Of a DNA stretch of 64,000 bases, positions 17,635-26,573 are shown piece after piece. Made by a program: the position numbers and the translations under genes. Source of the stretch: Psychromonas antarctica. Lineage in GTDB: Bacteria > Pseudomonadota > Gammaproteobacteria > Enterobacterales > Psychromonadaceae. The notes beneath the pieces were generated by a model that was given only the letters and a program-made list of their open reading frames with translations, made no database searches and was not told where the DNA came from. Location of the stretch: NCBI RefSeq assembly GCF_022267535.1, contig NZ_JAHNZV010000005.1, positions 39,197 to 103,196 on the forward strand. Reading direction: 5' to 3'. Every line of letters begins with the position of its first letter. Position 1 is the stretch's first letter.

Positions 17635-20600
17635 TTATTCTACTAAAGAATTCACTGGTTGAATACGAATAGCTGCAATATCAAACTTATTTACTGCACC
17701 TTCTGTACCACCACTACCTATAAAGCTGGTATTGCTAGACAGGTAACTCATATTATAAAAGTCTGTGACTTCCAATGAATAAGTGCCTGCAGCAAGATTT
17801 GCTGCAAGGGGAGTTGAGTAAACTAGTGGTTTTTTAGCATTTTTAACAGCAGCATGGGGCATCTGAATGACACCTTCAGCCAGTATATCTCCAGCAGCGT
17901 TTTTAACCTGCAACCATTTCACCCCATTGGTAATACCCAGGTTGATGGCATTAAAGCTATTATGATACTGCAACTGAATATCGTAGTCCCCTGCTGTTGC
18001 TAGTGTGATATTACTGACAGTTAAAATATCGTTTAAATCACCCCAGTTTTTTAGATAAGTACTTTCAATCTTACCATCAGCAGGAGTAACGGTGAGGTTA
18101 GAAACGACCCGAACATCAGAGACTGAGATATTTTGCGTTGTCCCAAAACAGACCGGCGCACTATGATGAGAGTAATTTTTTGTCTCAGCATAGACCGCTT
18201 CTACAGCATAACAACTACCTTCTCCGTTTGCTGGAGTAATAGTGTCAGCCACAATACCTTTGTCTACATTGGCTTTTACAAGCACACCATTACGGTACAG
18301 GTTGTAGCTAATATTACCCGTTTGCGTATCACTAAACTCCACAGCAAGATGTGTATCATCAGCAAATACACGCTGAATCAGCGGCTCTTTTGGTGCAAAT
18401 ACTGCTGCATCATTTGTACTGAGCGGATCAGCCGTCACTTTAGTAATATCAGTACTGCCGGCAACGAGATCACCTAAGGTAATGAGAATGTTATTAGTAT
18501 CAGTAAGATCTGTCCAAGCAATCGCTTGAGTGGCTGCATTGCCATTGACTGTAACGCCTTGTATTGCATAATAACCAGTATCTTCAGACGCTTCCGGTAA
18601 TACAATTTCCAGATTAATCACTTTACCTTGAAGAGTCAGCCCTTGTAATTTAAGGTTGCCACTATCTGCAAATTGTTCTTTGCGTAAGTTGCTGGTAATA
18701 AATGGTTTAAGGTTGATCCCTTGATCGTCAGTGCTAACACCAAACACATCTTCGATTACCATACCTATATAAGCACCAACAGACCAAAGTTGACGTTGCG
18801 AGTTGATTACAGGTCCAGATAGCGATGGATTATCAAAATCTAACAGATTAGGCTTAAGTGATAGCCACTCAAGGTTTTCCATATTAGACAGGTTAAGTGC
18901 AGCAGCACGGAACAATGTCTGGTAAGCAGCATTCGCGACGGCAGTGTTGCCTGTTTGTGCGGCCGCTTTTAGACCATAAGCGGTAACAAATGGCCAGATA
19001 GCACGGTTATGATAGATCGCAACATCAGGTTGTTGCGGGAAAATAACCGGTGCACCCATTGCGCTGTGCGGGTAACTTGCTAATACTTTATTGGCACGTG
19101 TTGTATCTGCGATACCGGTAATGATAGTAAGAGATTGACCTAACCAATCAAACTTATGCAGCGGTGCTAAATCTTGATGTCCGGCCGTTAAGCTGCTGTA
19201 CATGCCAGCATCTTCTAACCAAAAACGTTTATTGATTGCAATTTTAAGCGCATCAGCCCAGCCTTGATATTTAGTCGCCACTGTAGGTGCGCCTTGCTCT
19301 GTTGCTAATTTAGCGATTAATGTTAATGCCTGGTAATGTGCTGCATTAGTCGAAAGTGCTTTTGCACTGCCCATGCTGGCGATATCACCAACGATCCAGC
19401 TTGCATAAGTTTGCTCTCGCCAATCAAGGAATGACTGCTCACCATTGTATAAACCGTCAACATTATCATAAGCTGCTTTACGATCATTTTCGACAGTATT
19501 AATCAATGCCTTATAAGCTTTTAATGCAAATGCATCACGTGTTTCACCGCTTAGATTTTGCAGTGCTTTTTCTGCGCCAAATGCCCAAGTTACACGGTCG
19601 GTACTGATTGGCCAGCTACCGCCTGAACCCGTATCTTGTACGATTTGCAGACCACTATCGTCACCAGATGCTTGCGTTGGTTTGCTTACTCCATCACGAT
19701 AACCAGAAAGTTTAAACTCCAATGATGTTTTTACACGTTCAGGATCAAGCAGCGCTAACCCTAGGTTTGCTGCATAAGAAAGATCGCGAGTCCATACATA
19801 ATGCCATTTAGCACCTGTTTCGAAACAGTTACAATCAATAGCTTGACCGCCATTGTAACCGCCATCTTTAATCTCAGAAACACTGTTTTGCTCGGTTTCA
19901 TTCACTGCTAATGAAAAAAGCGCATCAAAGGCAAGGTTGCCAGAACGGATTGTTGGTTGCCCCGCTTTTTCTTGATAAATAACATAACCATCGCCAGGGT
20001 CGCGCAGATCCTGAGTGGTTGACTGTGCATAGCTGCGATATTGAGCTGTTACATCATCTGCCGAGAAGGTGGCTGCTTCTTCTTTGTCATCATAAGTGGT
20101 GAACGTCAGTTTTTGTATATTTTCACGCCCTGCATGCGGATTCACTTCCACTCCCTCACTGCCATCTGTGGCAACTATATGCAGTACAGGCGCAGCTGCG
20201 TCTGATGCATCGACTGTAAATTTATAGTAACCCGTCTCGGTAACAAAGAAGCTGGCATTAGCGCCGCCACCAATCATTGTGTAGTCATTCTCTAACTCAG
20301 CTGTTACAGCCTCTTCACCTAATACCCATTCGCTTGACCAGTCATCTGCTGCTAGTTTAAATTCATGGTTACCGGGTGCAACTTTCATGATCACTTGGTA
20401 AATGTTATCCCCAAGGTATTTCAGTTGGTTGTCAGTACTCCAGCCGTTGAACCCACCACGAATATAGAGATCGTAATCTAAAGGTGCAACATCTTGCGCA
20501 TAGCTGAATGTTGGATGAAGCAGGTCATCACCCACTTCTAGTTTAAAATCATATAAACCCGCGTTTGTAATTAAAAGCGCCATATTAGAAGCGCCGTCGC

Positions 20601-21003
20601 CTGTTTGCAGAGTATAAACTGTATCAGGCTCTACTTGTGTAAGGTTTTCTATATCTACAGTGAAACTCGTATCGACAGCCCATGCATCATCAGCCACCTT
20701 GAACTCTGGAATACCAGCAACAAATTCTACATTCTCAAGGTAATAACCATCATCTTTGAAAATCAATTTGAAGGTATCTTCAGCACCCCAACCACTGAAT
20801 CCACCTTTAAGGTAAAGATCTACTGCGTAAGGCGCTGTGGGTTCAGGAATGATACAAGCTGTTTGTGTTTCATCTAAAATTTGCGGCAGATCACAAGTTA
20901 ATATTGTGTTGTTTTCGTCATTTGCACACCCTGTCAACACGGTGCCAACGGCAAGTAAAATAGCTGTAGCAAGGTATTTTTTTGTAAATTTAAAATTTTT
21001 CAT
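17635..21003 (-). CDS. Lipoprotein glucoamylase-type glycosidase with N-terminal starch-binding-like modules
   Basis: 1122 residues. A lipoprotein signal ends in LTGC (Cys26). Two related modules follow (about 60-165 and 175-275), each with a (Y)L/IKGGFSGW or RGGFNGW opening and EFKVADDAW or EFKLAADDW; these resemble the E-set/starch-binding modules of surface amylases. From about 320 comes an (alpha/alpha)6-barrel catalytic part with WHYVWTRDLSYAANLGLALL, WPISTDRVTWAFGAEKAL, AIWPFVTAYGLKAA and EWLSLKP, of the glucoamylase/glycogen-debranching kind (GH15 or GH133-like). Another beta-rich domain lies at the C-terminus. It probably releases glucose from maltodextrins at the cell surface or in the periplasm. 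The family assignment within six-hairpin glycosidases is uncertain. Confidence 0.8.
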   Translation of the reverse strand: MKNFKFTKKYLATAILLAVGTVLTGCANDENNTILTCDLPQILDETQTACIIPEPTAPYAVDLYLKGGFSGWGAEDTFKLIFKDDGYYLENVEFVAGIPEFKVADDAWAVDTSFTVDIENLTQVEPDTVYTLQTGDGASNMALLITNAGLYDFKLEVGDDLLHPTFSYAQDVAPLDYDLYIRGGFNGWSTDNQLKYLGDNIYQVIMKVAPGNHEFKLAADDWSSEWVLGEEAVTAELENDYTMIGGGANASFFVTETGYYKFTVDASDAAAPVLHIVATDGSEGVEVNPHAGRENIQKLTFTTYDDKEEAATFSADDVTAQYRSYAQSTTQDLRDPGDGYVIYQEKAGQPTIRSGNLAFDALFSLAVNETEQNSVSEIKDGGYNGGQAIDCNCFETGAKWHYVWTRDLSYAANLGLALLDPERVKTSLEFKLSGYRDGVSKPTQASGDDSGLQIVQDTGSGGSWPISTDRVTWAFGAEKALQNLSGETRDAFALKAYKALINTVENDRKAAYDNVDGLYNGEQSFLDWREQTYASWIVGDIASMGSAKALSTNAAHYQALTLIAKLATEQGAPTVATKYQGWADALKIAINKRFWLEDAGMYSSLTAGHQDLAPLHKFDWLGQSLTIITGIADTTRANKVLASYPHSAMGAPVIFPQQPDVAIYHNRAIWPFVTAYGLKAAAQTGNTAVANAAYQTLFRAAALNLSNMENLEWLSLKPNLLDFDNPSLSGPVINSQRQLWSVGAYIGMVIEDVFGVSTDDQGINLKPFITSNLRKEQFADSGNLKLQGLTLQGKVINLEIVLPEASEDTGYYAIQGVTVNGNAATQAIAWTDLTDTNNILITLGDLVAGSTDITKVTADPLSTNDAAVFAPKEPLIQRVFADDTHLAVEFSDTQTGNISYNLYRNGVLVKANVDKGIVADTITPANGEGSCYAVEAVYAETKNYSHHSAPVCFGTTQNISVSDVRVVSNLTVTPADGKIESTYLKNWGDLNDILTVSNITLATAGDYDIQLQYHNSFNAINLGITNGVKWLQVKNAAGDILAEGVIQMPHAAVKNAKKPLVYSTPLAANLAAGTYSLEVTDFYNMSYLSSNTSFIGSGGTEGAVNKFDIAAIRIQPVNSLVE

Positions 21004-21534
21004 AGGGTAATAAAATCCTTTTATATTTCATGGTCAGAAATGGCAGCGGGTCTGCTTTGAGCACCACCTGAATGAATATCTATTTATCTATTAAGTATGC
21101 TTTTCAGACACACATAAAATTGATTTAAAAGGAGGAATCTAGCGCAGCAAAGTATTTTTTAAAATATAAACCAATAAAAGCAACACTTTATAGCACCTCT
21201 TTGTAGATCACTTTAAAGTCAGGATAGTGAAATTAAAGTAACAATGATATCGCTTGTTAATTTCATTGTTTTTTTTGAGGCGTTGCGCTTCTTTTTGGAA
21301 AAGTAAGATAGATGGATGCAAAAAGTTGAACCGGCAAAGGCTTAAATATTAAAACGTGGAGTTACTGTCATTGAATAGTATATGTTACCTTCAATATGTG
21401 ATGCCCATAATACGACTATCTGATCTACGTTATCAGTGAGGGTATATGCGTATTTTTTATCTCACCTGTTTTTTACTGGCGCCCCCCTAGACTAACAACT
21501 CGCCTTTTCTGAATTAGGCTGCAACATTATGCCA
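21004..21534. promoter_or_regulatory. Glycosidase upstream region
   Basis: 531 bases with no supported gene between nifM and the glycosidase. A minus-strand CTAGGGGGGCGCC (21478-21490) resembles the G-rich sites near malE and malK but lies about 480 bp upstream. A plus-strand hairpin with a T run is listed separately. I found no -35/-10 pair that I would commit to. Confidence 0.35.
21240..21278 (+). terminator. Terminator-like hairpin on the plus strand with no upstream gene
   Basis: AACAATGA / TCATTGTT stem with a 13-base loop, followed directly by a run of Ts. It points rightward, antisense to the glycosidase leader, where no plus-strand gene is visible. It could end a small RNA made from 21004-21278, or be chance in AT-rich DNA. 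Confidence 0.4.
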
Positions 21535-22395
21535 TTAGGTGTTGAGCAATAAATCCTTTAACCACTGGCGCTCATTCTTTTTCTGGCGGTGTTCATTAAG
21601 CTGATGGCGAATTGCCTTAAGCGCATCCGCTTCTGTTTGCTCCCCGGCAGGAAAAATTTCATGACAAAGCAGTACATGTAAGCCCATTTCACTTTCAATG
21701 ATGGCGCTAAGAGTACCAACTTGTAGCGTAAACAGCGCGTTATCTAATTGCGGGTAAAGTTGGCCGCGCGTTACATTGCCAATTAAGCCTTTGTTTAATG
21801 CGCTCGGACATTCAGAGTGTTGCAGGGCTAACGCTGGGAAATTGTCGATATTAGCGCATAATTGAGCATGCAATTTGGTCAATCGTCGAGTAGCTTCTTT
21901 TTTGCTGTTTTCAGGATATTTATCGTTAATGGTGATCAAGATATGGCTTACTTTGCGCTGCTCTGGGTGCTTAAATCTGGCGCGATTTTTTTGATAATAA
22001 TCAAATGCCTCCAGCTCGGTCACTGCACGGTAATTTTGGCTTTGCGCAGCAATGATTTTTTCACAAAGCAGATCCTGATAGATAGCTTGTTGCAATTGCA
22101 CCTCGCTTAATCCCTGCTCTTTCAGTGACAGAATAAAACTTTGGTGATTTCCAAACTGCTGCTGCAATTGTTTAATCACAAAATCAACCTCTTCTTCCCG
22201 CACCAGATGATCTTTTGCGGTGCTGCTCTGCAATACCGCCGTTATTAATTTCCCAGCCACTTCAGCCTGTTTCTGGAGGTTTTCTTGGGTACAAATATCC
22301 AAGGATTCTGGACCGCTTTGAGCGTGATTCCATGCAAGCTTAATTAGTTGATAAGAGAGGCTGACTGGGGTGCTGCTTTGCACTTTACTTAACAT
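21535..22395 (-). CDS. nifM: Nitrogenase maturation peptidyl-prolyl isomerase NifM
   Basis: PpiC/parvulin-type isomerase needed to activate the nitrogenase iron protein NifH in Klebsiella and Azotobacter. 286 residues. The N-terminal helical part has no signal peptide, so the protein is cytoplasmic. The parvulin domain starts near residue 138 with HPEQRKVSHILITINDKYPEN and continues through HSECPSALNKGLIGNVTRGQLYPQLDNALF, very like NifM of Azotobacter, including ESEMGLHVLLCHEI. AGGAAGG precedes the start. It overlaps nifZ by 7 bp and is the last gene of nifUSVZM. Confidence 0.93.
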   Translation of the reverse strand: MLSKVQSSTPVSLSYQLIKLAWNHAQSGPESLDICTQENLQKQAEVAGKLITAVLQSSTAKDHLVREEEVDFVIKQLQQQFGNHQSFILSLKEQGLSEVQLQQAIYQDLLCEKIIAAQSQNYRAVTELEAFDYYQKNRARFKHPEQRKVSHILITINDKYPENSKKEATRRLTKLHAQLCANIDNFPALALQHSECPSALNKGLIGNVTRGQLYPQLDNALFTLQVGTLSAIIESEMGLHVLLCHEIFPAGEQTEADALKAIRHQLNEHRQKKNERQWLKDLLLNT

Positions 22396-22889
22396 AGCAT
22401 CCTTCCTGATTCATTTTTTACAGACACGCTTACTCCGGATTCATCCAATTTCAATACCGTCTCAGGTATCAACCACGAATTGCTATCTAGGCTATTTTCA
22501 CGCATAAATGACACTCGGTAGTAGAGCGGTTTTTGATTGCTTTCTAGGCCTAAAATGGTGCCGCTGTCACCCACACTAACAACAACCACCCCAGCACTGG
22601 TTAGTGATTTTTGCACAATGACACTATCACCGCGCTCGAACAATCTATCCACCCAAGGCGTTGTTAAATCGCCAAGCTCTGACTCGCGGCAACCTACCGT
22701 GCACCCCTGCTCAAGAAAATGGACCTGGTAGATGACCTGATCTTGGAGAAATTTACCAACCCCTTTAATATAACCGACACTGCCTCTTCGGATAATGAGA
22801 TCACCACGATTTGTGCCCATAAATGTGCCATCATTCCTAATATTTTTAATCACTCTGACTTTATCGCCATAATCAAAACAAGCATTCAT
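22389..22889 (-). CDS. nifZ: Nitrogenase P-cluster maturation protein NifZ
   Basis: NifZ helps form the second P-cluster of the MoFe protein. 166 residues from ATG at 22889, chosen because it opens MNACFDYGDKVRVI like the family and has AAGGA upstream. An in-frame upstream start at 22922 would overlap the end of nifV. The conserved NifZ core is GDKVRVIKNIRNDGTF, GTNRGDLIIRRGSVGYI and EQGCTVGCRESEL. A second, SH3-like half (GDSVIVQKSL, GDSGTILGLE) repeats the pattern. It begins 16 bp after nifV. nifW, which sits between nifV and nifZ in Klebsiella, is absent. Confidence 0.93.
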   Translation of the reverse strand: MNACFDYGDKVRVIKNIRNDGTFMGTNRGDLIIRRGSVGYIKGVGKFLQDQVIYQVHFLEQGCTVGCRESELGDLTTPWVDRLFERGDSVIVQKSLTSAGVVVVSVGDSGTILGLESNQKPLYYRVSFMRENSLDSNSWLIPETVLKLDESGVSVSVKNESGRMLC

Positions 22890-22905
22890 TATCAATATCC
22901 TTAAA

Positions 22906-24027
22906 TTAGTGTTCTGAGCCAAAAATCAGGCTGCTGATCCCCAGTAACTCGGTGTCGGATGGGTTACGTTTACGACAAATTGCAAACGCCTGCACCGCAG
23001 ATAATAACTTGCTACTCTGGGGCTTATTTAATCTAATGCCAATCCGCGCAAATACGGCTCTGACCGCAGCTTGACCTGAATGTTTGCCTAACACGAAGGT
23101 ATGATTGCGCCCTAATAACTGCGGATCTAATCCTTGATAATTGCGCACATCTTTAATTAAACCATCAACATGGATACCCGATTCATGAGTAAAAACCCGT
23201 TCACCCACTAAACTTTTTTGTGTCGGTATGGGCCGGCCAGCAGCTAACGAAACCGCTTCACAAAGCGCGGGAAAACCGAGCAGATCGATTCCAGTATCTA
23301 TCTGGTAACACTGTGCTAACGCAGCAACCACTTCTTCTAATGCGGCATTGCCAGCGCGCTCGCCTAGCCCCACTACGGTTGTATTGGCATAACACGCGCC
23401 CGCTTTAATAGCAGCAAGCGTATTGGCTGTTGCCAACCCTAAATCATCATGACAATGAATTTCAATCGCTAGCGGCTGAGCACTACTGAGCAGTTTGATT
23501 TGCTCATAAGTTGTAAAAGGGTCGAGCAAACCGAGCGTATCGGCGTAACGCAAGCGTGCTGCACCCGCGCGGCTGGCAACAATGCCAATTTCAATTAAAA
23601 AATGTAGCGAAGCGCGTGATGCATCTTCACAACCGACACATACCTGCAAACCCAGCGATACCGCGTAGCAAATGGCTCTTTGCAGCTCCGCTAAAATAAC
23701 CTCTTTGGTGCACCTTAATTTATGCCTGAGCATCTGATCTGAACTGGGAATGGAGATATCAACCCAGTCAAGTTGCAGTTCTGCAGATCGTTTTATCTCT
23801 TTCAATTTAGGGCGACACCATCCCATTAATATCGCTTTAGGCAGCTCAGCGCGAATAGCGGCGATGGTCAAGCATTCCTCATTGCCCATCGCCGGAATGC
23901 CCACTTCTAAATGCGTCACTCCCGCCGCCACCAGCATGCTCGCTAAGGACACTTTTTCTTGGCGCGTAAAGGAAACACCGGGCGTTTGCTCCCCATCTCT
24001 TAGCGTTGTATCGTTAATAATGACCAT
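22906..24027 (-). CDS. nifV: Homocitrate synthase NifV
   Basis: Condenses acetyl-CoA and 2-oxoglutarate into homocitrate, the organic ligand of FeMo-co. 373 residues. It opens with INDTTLRDGEQTPGVSF, the substrate- and metal-binding motif of the HMGL-like/isopropylmalate synthase family. It also shows VDISIPSSDQM and the metal-binding HCHDDLGLATANTLAAIKAG, plus HESGIHVDGLIKD and LGKHSGQAAV. The nif context separates NifV from leucine or lysine pathway enzymes. It starts 12 bp after nifS. Confidence 0.95.
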   Translation of the reverse strand: MVIINDTTLRDGEQTPGVSFTRQEKVSLASMLVAAGVTHLEVGIPAMGNEECLTIAAIRAELPKAILMGWCRPKLKEIKRSAELQLDWVDISIPSSDQMLRHKLRCTKEVILAELQRAICYAVSLGLQVCVGCEDASRASLHFLIEIGIVASRAGAARLRYADTLGLLDPFTTYEQIKLLSSAQPLAIEIHCHDDLGLATANTLAAIKAGACYANTTVVGLGERAGNAALEEVVAALAQCYQIDTGIDLLGFPALCEAVSLAAGRPIPTQKSLVGERVFTHESGIHVDGLIKDVRNYQGLDPQLLGRNHTFVLGKHSGQAAVRAVFARIGIRLNKPQSSKLLSAVQAFAICRKRNPSDTELLGISSLIFGSEH

Positions 24028-24039
24028 AAGTACAACCTA

Positions 24040-25242
24040 TTAGGCAAATGTGGGCGCAAAACGTTCCATCTCAACGGGCTTACCATTCTGCCAATAAGGC
24101 GATAACAAGCGCAGCTTATCAATGATTGCAGCAATCACATCGATCACTTTGTCTATCTCTTTTTCTGTTGTATAACGCGACAACGAAAAGCGAATAGTGC
24201 CGTGCGCTGCGGTGAATGGAATCGACATCGCCTGCATAACATGGGAAGGCTCAAGTGAGCCGGAGGTACATGCACTGCCACTTGATGCGGCAATTCCCTG
24301 TTGATTAAGGAGCATCAAAATGGCTTCACCTTCCACATATTCAAAGGCGATATTACAAGTATTAGCGGTACGATTACTCGGATCACCAGTAACAAAAGCA
24401 TGTTCGACCTGCGCCAAGATCCCTTTTTCAAGTTTATCGCGCAGTGTTTTGATTCTCCCATTCATAGTTTCCAGATGCAGCTCTGCCTGCTCAGCGGCCA
24501 CGCCGAAGGCAACAATACTGGCACAGTTTTCAGTCCCTGCTCGGCGACCGCGTTCCTGATGACCGCCACGTAATAGCGGGCGATAACGGATACCTCGACG
24601 TACATATAAAGCACCAATTCCTTTCGGTGCATGCAATTTATGGCCAGAAAATGAGAGCATATCGATGCCCGAATCTTGTACTTCAATAGGGATTTTACCC
24701 GCCGCCTGCACCGCATCGGTGTGAAATAATATTCCTTTTTGACGGGCTAACTGCGCCATTTCAAGAATAGGAAATAACGTTCCCGTTTCATTATTAGCCC
24801 ACATAACACTGACCAGCGCGACATTATCTGAAAGCACCTTTTGGTACTCATTTAAATCGACTCGCCCCCGCTTATCAACCTTTAACCAATGGATTTTGTA
24901 GCCTTCAAGCTCAAGCTGCTCACAGACCTCCAACGTAGCAGGATGTTCAACCACAGTGGTAATGATCTCTTTTCTATGCGGATGTACTTTTAATGCAGAA
25001 TAGATGGCGGTAGTGGTCGACTCTGTTGCGCAGGAAGTGAAAATAATCTCAGTTTCATGTAATGCACCAATCAGATCGGCCACACGTCTGCGCGCTATTT
25101 TAAGCTGCGCGCCAACTTTATCAGCAAAACTATGAATAGAAGAGGGGTTACCGAACTGCTCGGTAAACAGCGGCAACATAGCCTCTAGTGCCATCGCATC
25201 GAGCTTAGTGGTGGCATTGTTATCTAAGTAAATCGCTTTCAT
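24040..25242 (-). CDS. nifS: Cysteine desulfurase NifS
   Basis: PLP enzyme that takes sulfur from cysteine for nitrogenase Fe-S clusters, acting on NifU. 400 residues. It opens YLDNNATTKLD. The PLP lysine is in SFSGHKLHAPKG (about residue 200), preceded by HTDAVQAAGKI. The catalytic cysteine loop reads SSGSACTSGSLEPSHV (about 320-335). These residues and the length fit NifS rather than the shorter SufS. AAGGAG lies before the start. It is 15 bp downstream of nifU. Confidence 0.96.
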   Translation of the reverse strand: MKAIYLDNNATTKLDAMALEAMLPLFTEQFGNPSSIHSFADKVGAQLKIARRRVADLIGALHETEIIFTSCATESTTTAIYSALKVHPHRKEIITTVVEHPATLEVCEQLELEGYKIHWLKVDKRGRVDLNEYQKVLSDNVALVSVMWANNETGTLFPILEMAQLARQKGILFHTDAVQAAGKIPIEVQDSGIDMLSFSGHKLHAPKGIGALYVRRGIRYRPLLRGGHQERGRRAGTENCASIVAFGVAAEQAELHLETMNGRIKTLRDKLEKGILAQVEHAFVTGDPSNRTANTCNIAFEYVEGEAILMLLNQQGIAASSGSACTSGSLEPSHVMQAMSIPFTAAHGTIRFSLSRYTTEKEIDKVIDVIAAIIDKLRLLSPYWQNGKPVEMERFAPTFA

Positions 25243-25257
25243 AATAAGCTCCTTCGG

Positions 25258-26196
25258 TTAAGGGTGCGCTAAATGGGAGAGTTCCTGTAATTCCTGCGGT
25301 TCATGGCTCTCTGGTATTTGATTGACCACGGGTATCGGAAAGCCTAATTTTTCTGCAATTTGATCCTGCAACCAACCCATCGTGATATCTGTCATCATGC
25401 ATCCCGTACAGGCTCCCGATAAACTCACTGTTATCAGATGTTCGCTCGCTTGCACTAAGCTCACATCACCGCCATCAACCTGCAGATAGGGTCTTAAATT
25501 ACTGATAATTTCGCGCACATTCTGAGTCAGCTGATCGCCTAATGAAACTGCTGAAGCAAACGAGCCAGCTGCGGCCTCTACAGGATAATTAACAAAGTTA
25601 CTAGATGATGAACAGGCCGCTTTTTTCTTGGCCAGCACAGCATCAATTACTCGCTCTATTTTTTCATGGCAACCGGTACAAGCACCGCCCGCCTTAGTGT
25701 AATTAATCACATCGTCAATACTGCTGAGCGAATGTTTTTCAACCGCGCGACTGATTTTCCCCTCATCAACGGCAAAACAACGACAGATAAGTTTGCCCTC
25801 TTCATGGTCGTCTGCTTTTAACTCAATTCCGCGATAGTTGGCGATAGCGGCTTCCAACGCTTCCTGTCCCATCACTGAACAATGCATTTTTTCTGGCGGC
25901 AAGCCGCCCAGATAATCAACAATCTCCTGATTACTTACCTTCTCCGCATCGGTGATTGTTTTGCCAATAATTAATTCTGTTAAAGCGGATGATGAAGCGA
26001 TCGCGCTACCGCAACCAAACGTCTGAAAACCAGCATCTTCGATAATATCGGTGTGCTTATTCACTTTCAGCGTTAAACGTAAAGCATCACCACAACTAAT
26101 AGAGCCGACATCACCAATCGCATTCGCATCCTCTAGCGCTTTGGCATTTCTTGGATTAAAAAAATGATCTTTTACCGTTTCTGAATAATCCCACAT
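25258..26196 (-). CDS. nifU: Nitrogenase Fe-S scaffold NifU
   Basis: Modular scaffold for nitrogenase Fe-S clusters, 312 residues from ATG at 26196 (GAGG upstream, opening [17 protein letters not shown] as in the family). An upstream in-frame start at 26277 would lie within the sigma-54 promoter and is rejected. The N-terminal IscU-like domain has cysteines in [25 protein letters not shown] and MHCSVMG. The central [2Fe-2S] domain carries CRCFAVDEG and CTGCHEKIE. The C-terminal Nfu domain has GACTGCMM. First gene of nifUSVZM. A run of serines and alanines links the last two domains. Confidence 0.96.
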   Translation of the reverse strand: MWDYSETVKDHFFNPRNAKALEDANAIGDVGSISCGDALRLTLKVNKHTDIIEDAGFQTFGCGSAIASSSALTELIIGKTITDAEKVSNQEIVDYLGGLPPEKMHCSVMGQEALEAAIANYRGIELKADDHEEGKLICRCFAVDEGKISRAVEKHSLSSIDDVINYTKAGGACTGCHEKIERVIDAVLAKKKAACSSSSNFVNYPVEAAAGSFASAVSLGDQLTQNVREIISNLRPYLQVDGGDVSLVQASEHLITVSLSGACTGCMMTDITMGWLQDQIAEKLGFPIPVVNQIPESHEPQELQELSHLAHP

Positions 26197-26238
26197 AATC
26201 ACTACCTCATAACCGATTTCATTTTGTAAATTGATATT

Positions 26239-26254
26239 TGCAAAACATAGACCA
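26239..26254 (-). promoter_or_regulatory. Sigma-54 promoter of nifUSVZM
   Basis: On the minus strand TGG-TCTATGTTT-TTGCA gives the -24/-12 pattern GG-N10-GC, with spacing exactly 10. It ends about 43 bp upstream of the nifU ATG. The match to TGGCAC-N5-TTGCA is good, and NifA sites lie 85 and 150 bp further upstream. Confidence 0.8.
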
Positions 26255-26336
26255 AATAGAATTACATTTATATTCAATAGCTTACAAAATCAATGTGAGA
26301 GAATAAGAGGGTAATGTCACAGTCCAATGTACGCTT

Positions 26337-26352
26337 TGTCGGATATGGCACA
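26337..26352. promoter_or_regulatory. NifA upstream activator sequence 1
   Basis: TGT-N10-ACA, an exact match to the NifA binding pattern, between the divergent nifU and nifB promoters. It is about 85 bp from the nifU -24 element and about 170 bp from that of nifB. Confidence 0.75.
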
Positions 26353-26400
26353 TAAGTTAGCGAAATAGCTTTTAACCACAAAAAAACGTTACGAATAGGA

Positions 26401-26416
26401 TGTACATTTTCCTACA
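26401..26416. promoter_or_regulatory. NifA upstream activator sequence 2
   Basis: A second exact TGT-N10-ACA, about 105 bp upstream of the nifB -24 element and about 150 bp from the nifU promoter. Both distances are usual for enhancer-bound NifA. Confidence 0.75.
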
Positions 26417-26520
26417 ATTGTCTTCTATACCACCAATCGTGCGCTCCTCCCTCCCTTTTTAAATTCAGGTTTTTATCTTAATAGGCATATTTATCAATTG
26501 GTTAACAACATATATTTGTC

Positions 26521-26536
26521 TGGTATAAAGATTGCA
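26521..26536 (+). promoter_or_regulatory. Sigma-54 promoter of nifB-ferredoxin
   Basis: TGGTATAAAGATTGCA has GG and GC separated by exactly 10 bases and ends in TTGCA. It lies about 38 bp upstream of the nifB start, so transcription would begin about 25 bp before the gene. Confidence 0.8.
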
Positions 26537-26573
26537 CTTAAATCAGTAATCATTCCTTTTTAGGTAGACAATT

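Noticed and set aside
26197..26277. 27-residue N-terminal extension of NifU
   Set aside because: It spans the sigma-54 promoter and is absent from the family. The ATG at 26196 has a ribosome site.
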